A DNA stretch of 64,000 nt from Rhodospirillales bacterium (GCA_025352665.1 JANXSM010000060.1:55671-119670); one strand, 5' to 3'; counted from the first letter of the stretch, positions 6,620 to 16,053 are shown. The notes: generated by a model from the sequence alone, not told the origin. Program-made: numbers and translations.

Positions 6620-9037
6620 TCAACAATTCGGCCGTCCCGGTGGGCAGGCGGGCCGCGACGCCGCGGGATGCGGCGGCGGCGGGGCCGGGCGCGGCTCGGG
6701 CCGGGCGATCTGCGGTGGCGGTGCTGGGCGCGGCTCCGGCCGGGCGACCTGCGGTGGTGGCGCCGGACGTGGAGCCGGGGGCGCAGGTTGGGCAATCTGT
6801 GGCGGAGGCGCCGGGCGAGGCTCGGGCCGGACGATCTGCGGTGGTGGCGCCGGACGTGGAGCCGGGGGCGCGGGTTGGGCGATCTGTGGCGGAGGCGCCG
6901 GGCGAGGCTCGGGGCGGACCGCCTGCGGCGGCTCGGGCCGCACCGCCAGTGGCGGCGTGGGCCGGAGTGCCGGTGCCTCGATCCGCGGTGCGGCGGGCGG
7001 CGGGGGACGTGGCGCCTGGATCGGCGGCGCGGCTCTCGAAGCATCAGCGGGGCGGGGTGTCTCGGCAGCACGGGGCGCCTCAGCCGGGCGCGGAACCTCC
7101 CCGGGTCGCGGGGCCGCCGCACCGGGTACCACTGGCTGCGGCGGCCTCGGCGCTTCCTGCGTCACAGGTGCGCGAGCCGGAGCACCGGGGGGGGGAGCGC
7201 CGGCAGGAGCGGCCCCAGGAGCGCCGGCAGGGGTGCCAGGACGCGGCTGGCCGCTGCGCGGCACGAAGGCGGGCCCTGGTGCCGTTGAGCCTGGCGGTGC
7301 TGTAAATCCTTGGGTGCGCGCGCCCGGCAATGCCAGCGGCGGCAAGCCGCCCACGGCCGGGCGCCCGCCCGGCGGGCCAAACCCGGCTCCTGGCTGCGGC
7401 CGGGAACCCTGCTGCGGGCCGGGCTGGCCGCCGGGGGCTGCCCCGGGCTGAAAGCCCGTGGTGGGTGTGCCGGGCTGAAAGCCCGTGGCGGGTGGGCCGG
7501 CGCGGCCTGGCAAGGCAGCCGGTGTGACCCCGCCGGGACGACCACCTGGTAGCGGCGGCGGGGCACCGGGCCGTCGCGCCGACAGATCCGGTCCCGGCGC
7601 GTTCGGCTGTGGCAAGGCAGCGCCCGCACCGGCTGCCGGGGCCAGGTTCAACGAACGCGCCACCGCCGGCGTTATCCCACGGGTGGCAAGCGTCGGCTGC
7701 ACCGGTGGGCGGTCGAGCGGCCGGGCTGACGCGAACTGCGCCTGTGGCACCGGCCTCGCGAAACGGGCCACGTCCTGCGACTGCGTCATCGCCGATGCCG
7801 GCGCCATTGTGGCGCCGCGCTGGTTGACGAAGCGTTGGTTGTTGTTGATCTCGTTGATATTCGTCACGTTGGTGACGTTGGTGATGTTGACATTGCGGAT
7901 ATAGGTGTTCGACACGCGATACGGCGGCCGATACGCCTCGCGCGGGCCCAGCGGCACCCAGCCCACCGAGGCGCCGATCCCCACGCCCAGGCCAACACCG
8001 ACGGCAAGCCCCACAAAACTTACCAGCGCCGGCGCATAGATCGGCTGATAGTCGGGCTCGGCCCGCGGGCCCACCGGGGTCCAGGCCCAACGATCGTCGA
8101 TCTCCACCCAGCGGCCGTAGTGAAACGGTGCGAAACCCCAGGGCGCGTCATCCACCCAGGTCCACCCCCAGGGCGAGACATAGCTCCAGCGGCCATGGCG
8201 ATACGGCACCCAGTCGGGCTCGACCGGCGGATACCAGACGCGCCCGTAGTCGGGCGCGTTCACCCAACTGCCGGTCTCCTCGACAGCCTCGTACCCGGTC
8301 ATCTGCTCCACCACCGGCGGCGGTGCACCGCGGCCGGAAAACCGCGAGGGCTGATCGCGGTCAAGCTGTGTCACCATGAAAGGGTCGTTCCGTGCCGGGA
8401 TCACCTGTCCTGCGAAGCTGTCCGCCCCATCGATCCTCGCGGACTGCCCGGGTCCCACCGAGAGCGCCAGCCCGGGGCCGGTGATCTGGACGGAGCCTGA
8501 CTGCACGGTCACCACCGTCGGCGAACCGGTGTCGCCGGCAACGATTGCGTAGCGGCCGGGGCGTGTGATGCTCACTTCGCCGCGTGGCGTGCGAATGTTG
8601 GTGACCTCGCCGGGCGCCATGCTGGTCACCCGCAGATACACCTCGCCCTGCGGCACGGTGGCCACCAGGCTGGTGTCGTTCAGGGTTTCGAGATCGAACT
8701 CGGTCGACTGGTTCAGGCTTACCCGCGCACCGCCGGTCTCGATATCGGCCGAGGCGCCGGGCTGGGTCCAGAACGCGTTGCCCGAGGTTACCGGGTAGTT
8801 CAGCGTCGCCGCGTCCCAGCCGTCCTGGTCGCCGGTGTGGAACGACACGGTGCCGGACAGCCGCGCCACCCGGCCGACCCGACCGGGAGGGTCGCCCGCC
8901 GACAGATCGGAGGCGGTGGGATTGGCAGGCAGCGGCGGCGGGCCACCCTGGGCCATTGCCACCAACGGTTGTCCCACCAGCAGCGCGCCGGCGACCACGG
9001 CCGATGTCAGTCGAAACGAAACCTTGTGCTGACGCAT
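6620..9037 (-). CDS. FecR-domain/DUF6600 exported protein with long proline-rich tail
   Basis: The 805-aa protein starts with a signal peptide ending near AMAQGG. A FecR-like beta domain covers about residues 55-210 (RVARLSGTVSF, LNQSTEFDLETL, RGEVSITRPGRYAI). Then comes a Trp/Tyr-rich DUF6600 segment (YGRVWYPPVEPDWVPYRHG, WGWTWVDDAPWGFAPFHYG). From about residue 440 to the end the chain is Pro/Ala/Arg-rich and low in complexity, with tandem repeats, and ends CPPGRPNC. Known members are envelope proteins of unclear role; the tail suggests a wall-spanning or extended domain. The ATG at 9037 is used, with a GTG directly before it as alternative and GAAGGAT upstream. Confidence 0.75.
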   Translation of the reverse strand: MRQHKVSFRLTSAVVAGALLVGQPLVAMAQGGPPPLPANPTASDLSAGDPPGRVGRVARLSGTVSFHTGDQDGWDAATLNYPVTSGNAFWTQPGASADIETGGARVSLNQSTEFDLETLNDTSLVATVPQGEVYLRVTSMAPGEVTNIRTPRGEVSITRPGRYAIVAGDTGSPTVVTVQSGSVQITGPGLALSVGPGQSARIDGADSFAGQVIPARNDPFMVTQLDRDQPSRFSGRGAPPPVVEQMTGYEAVEETGSWVNAPDYGRVWYPPVEPDWVPYRHGRWSYVSPWGWTWVDDAPWGFAPFHYGRWVEIDDRWAWTPVGPRAEPDYQPIYAPALVSFVGLAVGVGLGVGIGASVGWVPLGPREAYRPPYRVSNTYIRNVNITNVTNVTNINEINNNQRFVNQRGATMAPASAMTQSQDVARFARPVPQAQFASARPLDRPPVQPTLATRGITPAVARSLNLAPAAGAGAALPQPNAPGPDLSARRPGAPPPLPGGRPGGVTPAALPGRAGPPATGFQPGTPTTGFQPGAAPGGQPGPQQGSRPQPGAGFGPPGGRPAVGGLPPLALPGARTQGFTAPPGSTAPGPAFVPRSGQPRPGTPAGAPGAAPAGAPPPGAPARAPVTQEAPRPPQPVVPGAAAPRPGEVPRPAEAPRAAETPRPADASRAAPPIQAPRPPPPAAPRIEAPALRPTPPLAVRPEPPQAVRPEPRPAPPPQIAQPAPPAPRPAPPPQIVRPEPRPAPPPQIAQPAPPAPRPAPPPQVARPEPRPAPPPQIARPEPRPAPPPPHPAASRPACPPGRPNC
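6743..6916 (-). repeat. Two 87-bp tandem repeats inside the proline-rich tail
   Basis: Bases 6743-6829 and 6830-6916 are near-identical 87-bp units, each encoding 29 residues of the form RPEPRPAPPPQIAQPAPP followed by APRPAPPPQ and two variable residues. Shorter, degenerate copies continue on both sides. The unit length is a multiple of three, so gain or loss of units leaves the frame open, and strain-to-strain length variation is likely. Confidence 0.8.
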
Positions 9038-9209
9038 CACACCCTATCCTTCAATCGGCCATCCCGGCGGAGCAGCGGCTATTCTGGTCGCCAATCATGG
9101 CTAAACCCAGACGCCCCAGCTCGATGAACAGGATTTCATTCTTGCCGCCGTCATCCCGACACACTTCGAACCCACATAGCGAATTCAAAGGATTCTCGGG
9201 AGCGCCACG

Positions 9210-9485
9210 ATGTCTGGAATGCCCAAACGGCTCATTCGTTCCGCAGCAGCACTGGTCGGCCTCGTCCTGCTGGCCGGCTGCGTGGCCTATCCCGGCGGTT
9301 ACTACGGGAGCGGGGGCTATTATGGCGGCGGGTATTACGGCGGAACCGTTGCGGTGGCCCCGGAGGTGGTTGTGCCGGTCTACCCCGGCGGCGGTTATTA
9401 CCGCGGCGGATATGGCGGTTATCGCGGTGGATATGGCGGCTATCGCGGCGGATATGGCGGCGGCTGGGGCGGCCACGGGCACTAG
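9210..9485 (+). CDS. Small Gly/Tyr-rich lipoprotein
   Basis: The 91-aa product has a lipoprotein signal peptide with lipobox LLAGC at about residues 20-24. The mature part is almost only Gly, Tyr and Arg in short repeats (PGGYYGSGGYYGG, then GGYRGGY three times). A GGGAG lies eight bases before the ATG. The function is unknown; such proteins are often stress-induced surface lipoproteins. It stands alone between the FecR-type gene (divergent, 172 bases away) and the transporter operon. Its TAG stop codon is part of the repeat element that follows. Confidence 0.72.
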   Translation: MSGMPKRLIRSAAALVGLVLLAGCVAYPGGYYGSGGYYGGGYYGGTVAVAPEVVVPVYPGGGYYRGGYGGYRGGYGGYRGGYGGGWGGHGH

Positions 9486-9622
9486 ATCATGATCGTTTCC
9501 GGTAGGTGAAACGATCATGATCCAGTCTGTTGTGTTAACGAGTAATTTTATCGCATCGTTGGTTCAACCTCAGGCGATATTGCTCTGGATCGTTATGACG
9601 TCTGACAGGCAACGTCACCACG
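9482..9622 (+). repeat. Intergenic repeat, module B plus truncated module A
   Basis: Module B runs 9482-9588, from CTAG to CTGG, and matches the copies at 59977 and (inverted) 38025 in its core AATTTTATCGC...TTGGTTCAACCTCAGGCGATAT. It opens with a perfect 14-bp hairpin (arms 9485-9498 and 9509-9522), which may terminate the lipoprotein transcript. Bases 9589-9622 match the first hairpin of module A (ATGACGTCTGACAGGCAACGTCA) and then the match stops, so the A part is truncated. The left CTAG contains the stop codon of the lipoprotein gene. Confidence 0.85.
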
Positions 9623-9698
9623 CGCCTGGGCGGAACGTTGCCGCGCAGATCGACATTGTGGCCGAATTCCTCGACAAGCAGACAGGGGAGAAACAAAA

Positions 9699-10892
9699 AT
9701 GAAAAGACGCGCGTATCTGATGGCGCCATTGTTTGCCATGGGCCTGGCCTTGGCCGTTCCGGCGCACGCGGCGGGTCCTGTAAAGGTGGCGCTGATTGCC
9801 GACAGCACCGGCCCGCTCGAAGCCTATGCCAAGCAGACCATCACCGGTTTCAAGCTCGGCCTGGAATATTTCACCAAGGGAAGCCTGACCGTCGCTGGCC
9901 GCAAGATCGAACTGATCGAGAAGGACAGCCAGACCAAGCCGGACGTGGGGCGCAACGTGCTGTCCGAGGTGTTCGGCGATCTGGACGCCGATATCGCCGT
10001 GGGGGGCACCTCCTCGGCCGTGGCGCTGGCGATGCTGCCGGTGGCCGAGGAGTTCAAGAAGGTGCTGATCGTGGAGCCCGCGGTCGCCAACGAGATCACC
10101 GGCGCCAAGTGGAACCGCTACATCTTCCGCACCGGCCGCAACTCCTCGCAGGACGCGATTTCCAACGCGGTGGCGATCGGCAAGCCCGGCACCGTGGTGG
10201 CGACCCTGGCGCAGGACTACGCCTTCGGGCGCGACGGTGTGGCCGCCTTCAAGCAGGCGCTCGCGGGGACCGGTGCCACGATCGTCGACGAGGAATACGC
10301 ACCGCCGACCACGACCGATTTCACCGCCCCCGTGCAGCGTATCTTCGACGCTCTGTCCAAGCAGCAGGGCCGCAAGATCCTGTTCGTCATCTGGGCCGGC
10401 GGCAATCCGATGGCAGCGCTGAAGTCGCTCGCCCCGGAGCGCTACGGCATCGAGGTCGCCAGTGGCGGCAACATCCTGCCTGCCATGGCCGCCTACAAGG
10501 ATTTCCCCGGCATGGAAGGGGCGACCTATTATTATTACGACCTGCCCAAGAACCCCGCCAACGACTGGCTGGTGACTGAGCACACCAGGCGCTTCAATGC
10601 GCCGCCCGACTTCTTCACCGCCGGCGGCTTTGCGGCCGCGGGCGCCGTCGTGACAGCCCTCACCAAAACCAACGGTGTAACCGATAGCGAGACGCTGATC
10701 GCGGCGATGGAAGGCATGAGCTTCGACACGCCCAAGGGCACCATGATGTTCCGCAAGGAAGACCACCAAGCGCTGCAGTCCATGTATGGCTTCAAGATCA
10801 AGGTCGATCCCAAGCTCGCCTGGGCGGTCCCGGAACTGACCCGCGAGATCGGCATCGCCGACATGAAAATTCCCATCACCAACAAACGCTGA
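9699..10892 (+). CDS. HAAT-family ABC transporter periplasmic binding protein
   Basis: The 397-aa protein is a periplasmic binding protein of the branched-chain amino-acid type (LivJ/UrtA superfamily; peripla_BP_6). A signal peptide ends at AHA-AGPVKV and is followed by the typical first strand VKVALIADSTGPLEAYAKQ and the lobe-crossing TGRNSSQDA and DYAFGRDG segments. GGGGAG precedes the ATG. It is the first gene of a five-gene operon whose later genes overlap by 1-8 bases. The ligand cannot be named; many members bind aromatic acids, and a Rieske oxygenase cluster lies next door. Confidence 0.9.
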   Translation: MKRRAYLMAPLFAMGLALAVPAHAAGPVKVALIADSTGPLEAYAKQTITGFKLGLEYFTKGSLTVAGRKIELIEKDSQTKPDVGRNVLSEVFGDLDADIAVGGTSSAVALAMLPVAEEFKKVLIVEPAVANEITGAKWNRYIFRTGRNSSQDAISNAVAIGKPGTVVATLAQDYAFGRDGVAAFKQALAGTGATIVDEEYAPPTTTDFTAPVQRIFDALSKQQGRKILFVIWAGGNPMAALKSLAPERYGIEVASGGNILPAMAAYKDFPGMEGATYYYYDLPKNPANDWLVTEHTRRFNAPPDFFTAGGFAAAGAVVTALTKTNGVTDSETLIAAMEGMSFDTPKGTMMFRKEDHQALQSMYGFKIKVDPKLAWAVPELTREIGIADMKIPITNKR

Positions 10893-11656
10893 TGCCTGTT
10901 CTCGAAACGCGCCAACTGACGGTGCGGTTTGGCGGCCATGTCGCCGTCAACGCCGTCAGCTGCGCGTTCGAGGCGGGAACGCTGACCGCCATCGTCGGGC
11001 CGAACGGTGCGGGCAAAACCACCTATTTCAACCTGATTTCGGGCCAACTGCTCGCAACCAGTGGGGCTGTGATGTTCAAGGGAGAGGACATCACCCGTCT
11101 CGGCCCCGACAAGCGCACCAGGCGGGGGATCGGCCGCGCGTTTCAGCTCACCAACCTGTTTCCGAACCTGACCGTGCTGGAGAACATCCGTCTCGCCGTG
11201 CAGGCGCGGGCCCGCGAGGGAGTCGATCTGTTCTCCATGGCGTCTCGCCACCGCGACCTTATCGACCAGGCTCAGCATTATCTCGAGCGGGTGGCCCTCG
11301 GCGGGCGCGCGCGCACCCATGCGGCAGCACTTTCGCATGGCGACCAGCGCAAGCTAGAAGTAGGTCTGATGCTGGCGCTGGAGCCCGACATCTTCATGTT
11401 CGACGAACCGACTGCGGGCATGAGCGTCGATGAAGTGCCTGTCATCCTCGATCTCATCGACGACATCCGCCGCCAGGGCGACAAGACCATCCTGCTGGTG
11501 GAACACAAGATGGAGGTGGTGCGCCGCCTCGCCGATCGTATCATCGTGCTGCACAACGGAACACTGGTGGCCGATGGCGACCCTGAAACGGTGGTGGCGC
11601 TGCCGATCGTGCAGGAAGCCTATCTCGGCATAAGGCCCGTCGCCGCGCATGGATGA
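10892..11656 (+). CDS. HAAT ABC transporter ATP-binding protein, LivG type
   Basis: This 254-aa ATPase powers the importer on the inner face of the membrane. Walker A is GPNGAGKT (residues 36-43), the signature is LSHGDQRKLE, and Walker B runs into FDEPTAGM, the LivG-specific form. The C-terminal EAYLG is typical of LivG. The ATG overlaps the last base of the binding-protein stop (TGATG), so translation is probably coupled. Confidence 0.93.
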   Translation: MPVLETRQLTVRFGGHVAVNAVSCAFEAGTLTAIVGPNGAGKTTYFNLISGQLLATSGAVMFKGEDITRLGPDKRTRRGIGRAFQLTNLFPNLTVLENIRLAVQARAREGVDLFSMASRHRDLIDQAQHYLERVALGGRARTHAAALSHGDQRKLEVGLMLALEPDIFMFDEPTAGMSVDEVPVILDLIDDIRRQGDKTILLVEHKMEVVRRLADRIIVLHNGTLVADGDPETVVALPIVQEAYLGIRPVAAHG

Positions 11657-12371
11657 ATTGCTGAAACTCTCAGGCGTGGTCACGCATATCGGCTCGTACC
11701 ACATTCTGCACGGCGTCGATCTCAGCGTCCGCCGCGGCCGGGTCACCATGCTGCTCGGCCGCAACGGGGCGGGCAAAACCACCACGCTGCGCAGCATCAT
11801 GGGGCTGTGGAAACCGCGCGCCGGCAGCATCGTGTTTGACGGCACGCCGATCGGAACCCTGGACACGCCGGATATTGCGCGCCTTGGCATCGCCTACGTG
11901 CCTGAAACGATGGGCATCTTCTCGCAGCTCACGGTCGGCGAGAACATGAAGCTCGCGGCGACCACGGCCCGGTTCAACGCGGCACGGCTGGACGATGTGT
12001 TCCGCTTCTTCCCCATCCTCAAGACCAAGTGGAACGACCGCGCCGGCCTGATGTCGGGCGGCCAGAAGCAGATGCTCGCCGTCGCCCGCGCCATCGTGGA
12101 GAACCGCCGCCTGATGATCATCGACGAGCCGACCAAGGGCCTGGCGCCCGCCGTCATCGACCAGCTGATCGCCTGCCTGCTCGAACTGAAGGCGCGCGAC
12201 ACCACCATCCTGCTGGTCGAGCAGAATTTCCACATGGCCCAGTCGGTCGGCGACGATGTCGCGGTGATGGACAATGGCCGCGTGGTGCATACCGGCACGA
12301 TGGCGGCACTGGCACGCGACACGGAGCTGCAGACCCGGCTGCTCGGCCTCAGCCTGGCGGCGCATCAATGA
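11649..12371 (+). CDS. HAAT ABC transporter ATP-binding protein, LivF type
   Basis: The 240-aa protein is the second ATPase of the importer. Walker A is GRNGAGKT (37-44), the signature is MSGGQKQMLA, Walker B is MIIDEPTKGL, and LVEQN marks the LivF H-loop region. Its start overlaps the livG-type gene by eight bases. LivF and LivG subunits form a heterodimer in this class of transporter. Confidence 0.93.
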   Translation: MDELLKLSGVVTHIGSYHILHGVDLSVRRGRVTMLLGRNGAGKTTTLRSIMGLWKPRAGSIVFDGTPIGTLDTPDIARLGIAYVPETMGIFSQLTVGENMKLAATTARFNAARLDDVFRFFPILKTKWNDRAGLMSGGQKQMLAVARAIVENRRLMIIDEPTKGLAPAVIDQLIACLLELKARDTTILLVEQNFHMAQSVGDDVAVMDNGRVVHTGTMAALARDTELQTRLLGLSLAAHQ

Positions 12372-12381
12372 TCCACCGCCG

Positions 12382-13353
12382 ATGAAACGCGACTGGCCTG
12401 CTCAACTGCTGCTGCCGGTGTTCCTGCTGGCGGCGCTGCCGTTCATGAGCTTCTCCACCTGGCTCACGCTGACCGTGGCCGGCGCCGCCATGGGAATGAT
12501 GCTGTTCCTGATGGCCTCGGGCCTCACGCTGGTGTTTGGTCTGATGGACGTGATCACCTTCGCCCATGGCGCCTTCATCAGCCTTGGCGCCTATGTCGCA
12601 ACCGACGTGGTGGCCGCGATGCCCGAAATGGTCGCAAGCCATTCATGGGCCGCGGCCCTGGCCGTGCTGGCGGCGGCGCTGACGGCTGCCATTCTGATCA
12701 CGGGCGTCAGCGGCTGGATCTTCGAGGTCGTGATCATCCGCCGCGTGTATGGTTCGCATCTGCGCCAGATTTTGATCACGGTCGGTGGCCTCATCGTGGC
12801 GCAGGAGCTGCTGGTGGCGGTTTGGGGGGCCAACCCGATCCCGATCGCGAAACCGGCGGCCTTGCAGGGCAGCGTGGTCATCGCGGGCGCCAGCATCGAG
12901 ATTTTTCGCCTGGTTGCGGTGGCCTTGGGGCTTGCCGTTTATGTCTGTCTGCAGCTGGTGCTGTCGCGCACGCGGCTTGGGTTGATGGTGCGCGCCGGGG
13001 TCGAGAACATCGAAATGGTCGAGGCGCTCGGCTTTCGTGTCAAACGCCTGTTCGTCGCGGTGTTCATCGTCGGTTGCGCGCTGGCCGGCGTCGGCGGCGT
13101 GATGTGGGGCATCTACCAGGGGCTGGTGACACCTGCGATCGGGCCCGAGATGATGATCCTGGTTTTCATCATCCTCATCATGGGCGGCATGGGCTCGGTC
13201 GGCGGCGCCTTCGTGGCGGCGATCCTGGTGGGTCTGATGACCAATTATTCGGGCTTCCTTGCCCCCAAGCTGGCGCTCGGCTCAAACATCGTGCTGATGG
13301 TCGTCATTTTGCTGTGGCGGCCGCGCGGGCTGTTCCCATTGGTGAAAAGCTGA
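12382..13353 (+). CDS. HAAT ABC transporter permease, LivH type
   Basis: The 323-aa permease has about eight hydrophobic spans and the LivH-type GLTLVFGLMDVITFAHGAF motif near its N-terminus, and GMGSVGGAFVAA near the C-terminus. The ATG at 12382 is ten bases after the livF-type stop; longer in-frame extensions overlap livF and are not needed. It pairs with the LivM-type permease that follows. Confidence 0.91.
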   Translation: MKRDWPAQLLLPVFLLAALPFMSFSTWLTLTVAGAAMGMMLFLMASGLTLVFGLMDVITFAHGAFISLGAYVATDVVAAMPEMVASHSWAAALAVLAAALTAAILITGVSGWIFEVVIIRRVYGSHLRQILITVGGLIVAQELLVAVWGANPIPIAKPAALQGSVVIAGASIEIFRLVAVALGLAVYVCLQLVLSRTRLGLMVRAGVENIEMVEALGFRVKRLFVAVFIVGCALAGVGGVMWGIYQGLVTPAIGPEMMILVFIILIMGGMGSVGGAFVAAILVGLMTNYSGFLAPKLALGSNIVLMVVILLWRPRGLFPLVKS

Positions 13354-14423
13354 TGCTGGATCACATTCTCTCGGGCGACCGCCCACGCAGCCGCATCCTC
13401 GCAGCACTGCTGCTTGCGGCCTTCGTGTGCCTGGCGCTAGCTCCGTTCCTGTTCCCCGGCACCAAGGCGCTGGGCGTCGCCGCGCGCATCTGCATCTTCA
13501 TCGTGCTCGCCGCCAGCTACGACATCGTGCTTGGCTATACCGGGATCGTGTCCTTCGCCCACGCCATGTTCTTCGGCATCGGCGCCTACGGGGTGGCCAT
13601 CGCGCTCAACCAGATGGAGGTCGGCTGGTTGGCCATCGGTGTCGGTGTGGTCTGCGCCCTTGCGATCTCGGCGGTGCTGGCGACCCTGATCGGTTTCATC
13701 AGCCTGCGGCTGCGCGCCTTGTTCTTCTCGATGGTGACGCTGGCCTTCGCCAGCTTCGCACTGATCGTGGCCACCCAGCTGCGCGATCTCACCGGTGGCG
13801 AGGACGGGCTGACCTTCTCGCTGCCGCGCATGCTGTCGCCTGGCTTCCGTTTGCTGGCAGAGCCATTGTTCGGCGTGCGCATCGACGGGCGCGTGATCAC
13901 CTACTACCTGGTGTTCGCAGCAGCGACCGTGCTGTTCCTGCTGATGCTGCGCATCGTGAATTCGCCGTTCGGCCGCGTGCTGCAGGCCATTCGTGAAAAC
14001 GAGTTCCGCGCCCAGGCGCTCGGCTTCTCCATCGTGCTGCACCGCACGCTCGCCGGCGTCATCGGCGCGCTGATGGCCACCCTCGCCGGTGCCCTGCTCG
14101 CCATCGTGCTGCGCTACAACGGCCCGGCGGCCTCGATGTCGTTCGAGATCATGGTCGACTCCATCTTGCTGATGACGGTGGTGGGTGGCATGGGCACGCT
14201 GTATGGCCCGATGCTCGGCGCCATCATCATCGTTTTGGCGCAATATTACCTGCAGCCCGGAATGGCCCTGCTGTCAGGCGTGCTCACCGGCATTCCCATC
14301 CTACCGCGCCTGTTCAACCCGGACCGCTGGCTGCTCTGGCTCGGCGTGCTGTTCGTGGTGATCGTGTATTTCTTTCCCACCGGGCTGGTTGGGCGACTGC
14401 GCGAGCGGGCTCGCACCGACTAG
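13353..14423 (+). CDS. HAAT ABC transporter permease, LivM type
   Basis: The 356-aa second permease contains the LivM hallmark stretch YDIVLGYTGIVSFAHAMF, then TGGEDGL and the VVGGMGTLYGPMLGA block before the last spans. The ATG overlaps the preceding stop (TGATG). It is the last gene of the operon. The TAG stop is inside the CTAG edge of the repeat that follows, which could also end transcription. Confidence 0.91.
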   Translation: MLDHILSGDRPRSRILAALLLAAFVCLALAPFLFPGTKALGVAARICIFIVLAASYDIVLGYTGIVSFAHAMFFGIGAYGVAIALNQMEVGWLAIGVGVVCALAISAVLATLIGFISLRLRALFFSMVTLAFASFALIVATQLRDLTGGEDGLTFSLPRMLSPGFRLLAEPLFGVRIDGRVITYYLVFAAATVLFLLMLRIVNSPFGRVLQAIRENEFRAQALGFSIVLHRTLAGVIGALMATLAGALLAIVLRYNGPAASMSFEIMVDSILLMTVVGGMGTLYGPMLGAIIIVLAQYYLQPGMALLSGVLTGIPILPRLFNPDRWLLWLGVLFVVIVYFFPTGLVGRLRERARTD

Positions 14424-14526
14424 AGCGGCTTGACGTCTGATAGGCGACGTCATCTCGCTCTAGCTCTGTGTTTTAGCGCGTGATTCAGACCTTCCGGTGA
14501 TTCCACCTTCGGTCATCACGCTCTAG
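14420..14526 (+). repeat. Intergenic repeat, module A
   Basis: This 107-bp unit is bounded by CTAG at 14420-14423 and CTAG at 14523-14526. It has a first imperfect hairpin around GACGTCTGATAGGCGACGTC, a linker CTCTGTGTTTTAGCGCGTGA, and a second structured part with GGTGATTCCACCTTCGGTCA. It matches 60080-60185 closely and 21802-21908 in the opposite orientation. It provides the stop codon of the LivM-type gene. Confidence 0.88.
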
Positions 14527-14554
14527 ATCCTAATCGCTTGGCCTTTGACGTCGA

Positions 14555-15892
14555 TCAGGAGGCGGCGTCTGCCATCGCCTGCTCGGCCGCATCTGGCTCG
14601 ATGCCCTTGAGGTAGGCTGCCTCGTCGGGCTCGGCGCCGAGCAGGCGCCAGTTCTCGGTTTTGGCGACGACGCCCTGGTAGGAGCGCAGGCTGACCTGCG
14701 GCAGATGCGGGGCGAGCTGGCCGATCACCCCCCTGCCCTCTGCGAATTTCGCGACGGCATCGAGCATGATGCGGCGGAACTGAATCACCGCAATATCGGA
14801 GGCGCCGAGCCGCTCGGAGCTGCGGTCGGCGATGCGGCCCATCGATTCCCACATCGCGATGTCCTGGTTGGGGATACCGGGCAGGCCGGTGAAGTCGCCC
14901 GCCTTCATCGCGACGCGGTCCTGCAGGTAGTTGTTGGACGCGTGGCGCAGGATGGGCCGGAAGTCGGCATCGAGGTCGACGCCTGGCTGCATGACGCAGA
15001 ACTTCCGCCAGGCGTCCTGGCCGATCACGCTGTCGCCCGTGCCCCAGGCGATGAAGTGGAAAAAGCAGCTGGTGTTGTCGCGCGGCACGATGACGCTGGC
15101 GACGTTGTAGGAGTTGTTCGGCGGGATCAGCGCCGTGAACGGGGCGACGAAGGTGGTGATGCGCACGTAGTCGTTCTCAGCCGCGTTCACGATCGGGCGG
15201 CGGATGGCCGCGTAGCGCATGCCGTAATTGGTCACCTGCACCTGGATGCGCGGGTTCTTGTCAGTCGAAGGCCGGGTCCAGTGCGTGTCCATCGCCTGGG
15301 CGGTGCTGCTGCGAACCGGGCGCATGTCGGACGAATGCAGGCTCGAACTATGGGCGCTGTCGATTTGGCCTTCCATCACCTGCGCCCAGTTGCAGGGCAG
15401 TTCGACGCGCATGATGGAGACGCGGGCCTCTGGCGTCGGCGCCCAGGGCGGTGGTTCGAACGCCGGCATCTCGGCGGCGGGCCCCATGTAGGCCCACACG
15501 AAGCCTCCGGCCTCTCGCGTTGGATAGGCCTTGTGGCGCAGCTTTTCGGCAAACCCGCTTTGCTTTGGCTCCGACGGCATTTCGGTGACGTTGCCGTCTA
15601 CATCGAACTTCCAGCCGTGATACAGGCAGCGCAGGCCGCATTCCTCGTTGCGGCCGAAGGCGAGCGAGGCCTTGCGATGGTCGCAGAATTCACCGAGCAC
15701 GCCGAGGTGGCCCTGGGTGTCGCGGAAGGCCACCAGATCCTCGCCGAACAGCCTTACCCGCACCGGGGTGCCATCTGGCTCGGCGACCTGCTCGGCCAGC
15801 ACCGCGGGCACCCAGTGGCGGCGCATCATCTGGCCCATCGGCGCATCGCCCTCGACAAGGCAGAGTGTTGCGTTCTCGTCGGATGTGAGCAT
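14555..15892 (-). CDS. Rieske non-haem iron oxygenase, phthalate-dioxygenase type
   Basis: This 445-aa protein is the terminal oxygenase of a ring-hydroxylating or O-demethylating system. The Rieske [2Fe-2S] ligands are C70, H72, C89 and H92 (CDH...CLYHGWKF). The catalytic iron motif follows at D178, H181 and H186 (EGQIDSAHSSSLHSSD). The size and single-subunit form match the VanA/phthalate 4,5-dioxygenase class that is served by a VanB-like reductase, and exactly such a gene is divergent at 16054. The ATG at 15892 has GGAGGT upstream. The substrate is unknown, probably a substituted benzoate or phthalate. Confidence 0.9.
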   Translation of the reverse strand: MLTSDENATLCLVEGDAPMGQMMRRHWVPAVLAEQVAEPDGTPVRVRLFGEDLVAFRDTQGHLGVLGEFCDHRKASLAFGRNEECGLRCLYHGWKFDVDGNVTEMPSEPKQSGFAEKLRHKAYPTREAGGFVWAYMGPAAEMPAFEPPPWAPTPEARVSIMRVELPCNWAQVMEGQIDSAHSSSLHSSDMRPVRSSTAQAMDTHWTRPSTDKNPRIQVQVTNYGMRYAAIRRPIVNAAENDYVRITTFVAPFTALIPPNNSYNVASVIVPRDNTSCFFHFIAWGTGDSVIGQDAWRKFCVMQPGVDLDADFRPILRHASNNYLQDRVAMKAGDFTGLPGIPNQDIAMWESMGRIADRSSERLGASDIAVIQFRRIMLDAVAKFAEGRGVIGQLAPHLPQVSLRSYQGVVAKTENWRLLGAEPDEAAYLKGIEPDAAEQAMADAAS

Positions 15893-16053
15893 GGCTTGGA
15901 ACCTCCGGGTTGAAACCCTTATAAGACTAAGTAAATATATACGCACAGCGTCTTCGAATGTCGAGTATTGTCTGCTGATGATGGCGTTGTGCATTGCAGC
16001 AAGTGCCGTGTTAAAGTTAGCCGACTAAGGTTTTATGAGGAGAGCCAGCGCCG
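15893..16053. promoter_or_regulatory. Divergent control region between oxygenase and reductase genes
   Basis: This 161-base gap must hold both promoters. It is clearly AT-richer than the surroundings (TATAAGACTAAGTAAATATATA near 15921). The heptamer GACTAAG occurs at 15926-15932 and 16023-16029, one near each gene, and the second belongs to a small dyad TTAG-CCGA-CTAA. These are candidate regulator sites; a MarR gene lies in the same cluster. The site assignment is inference. Confidence 0.4.

Noticed and set aside
6499..7288. Several Arg-, Gly- or Pro-rich frames on both strands over the proline-rich tail
   Set aside because: They arise from the repetitive GC-rich tail of the FecR/DUF6600 gene; none has a start context or domain.
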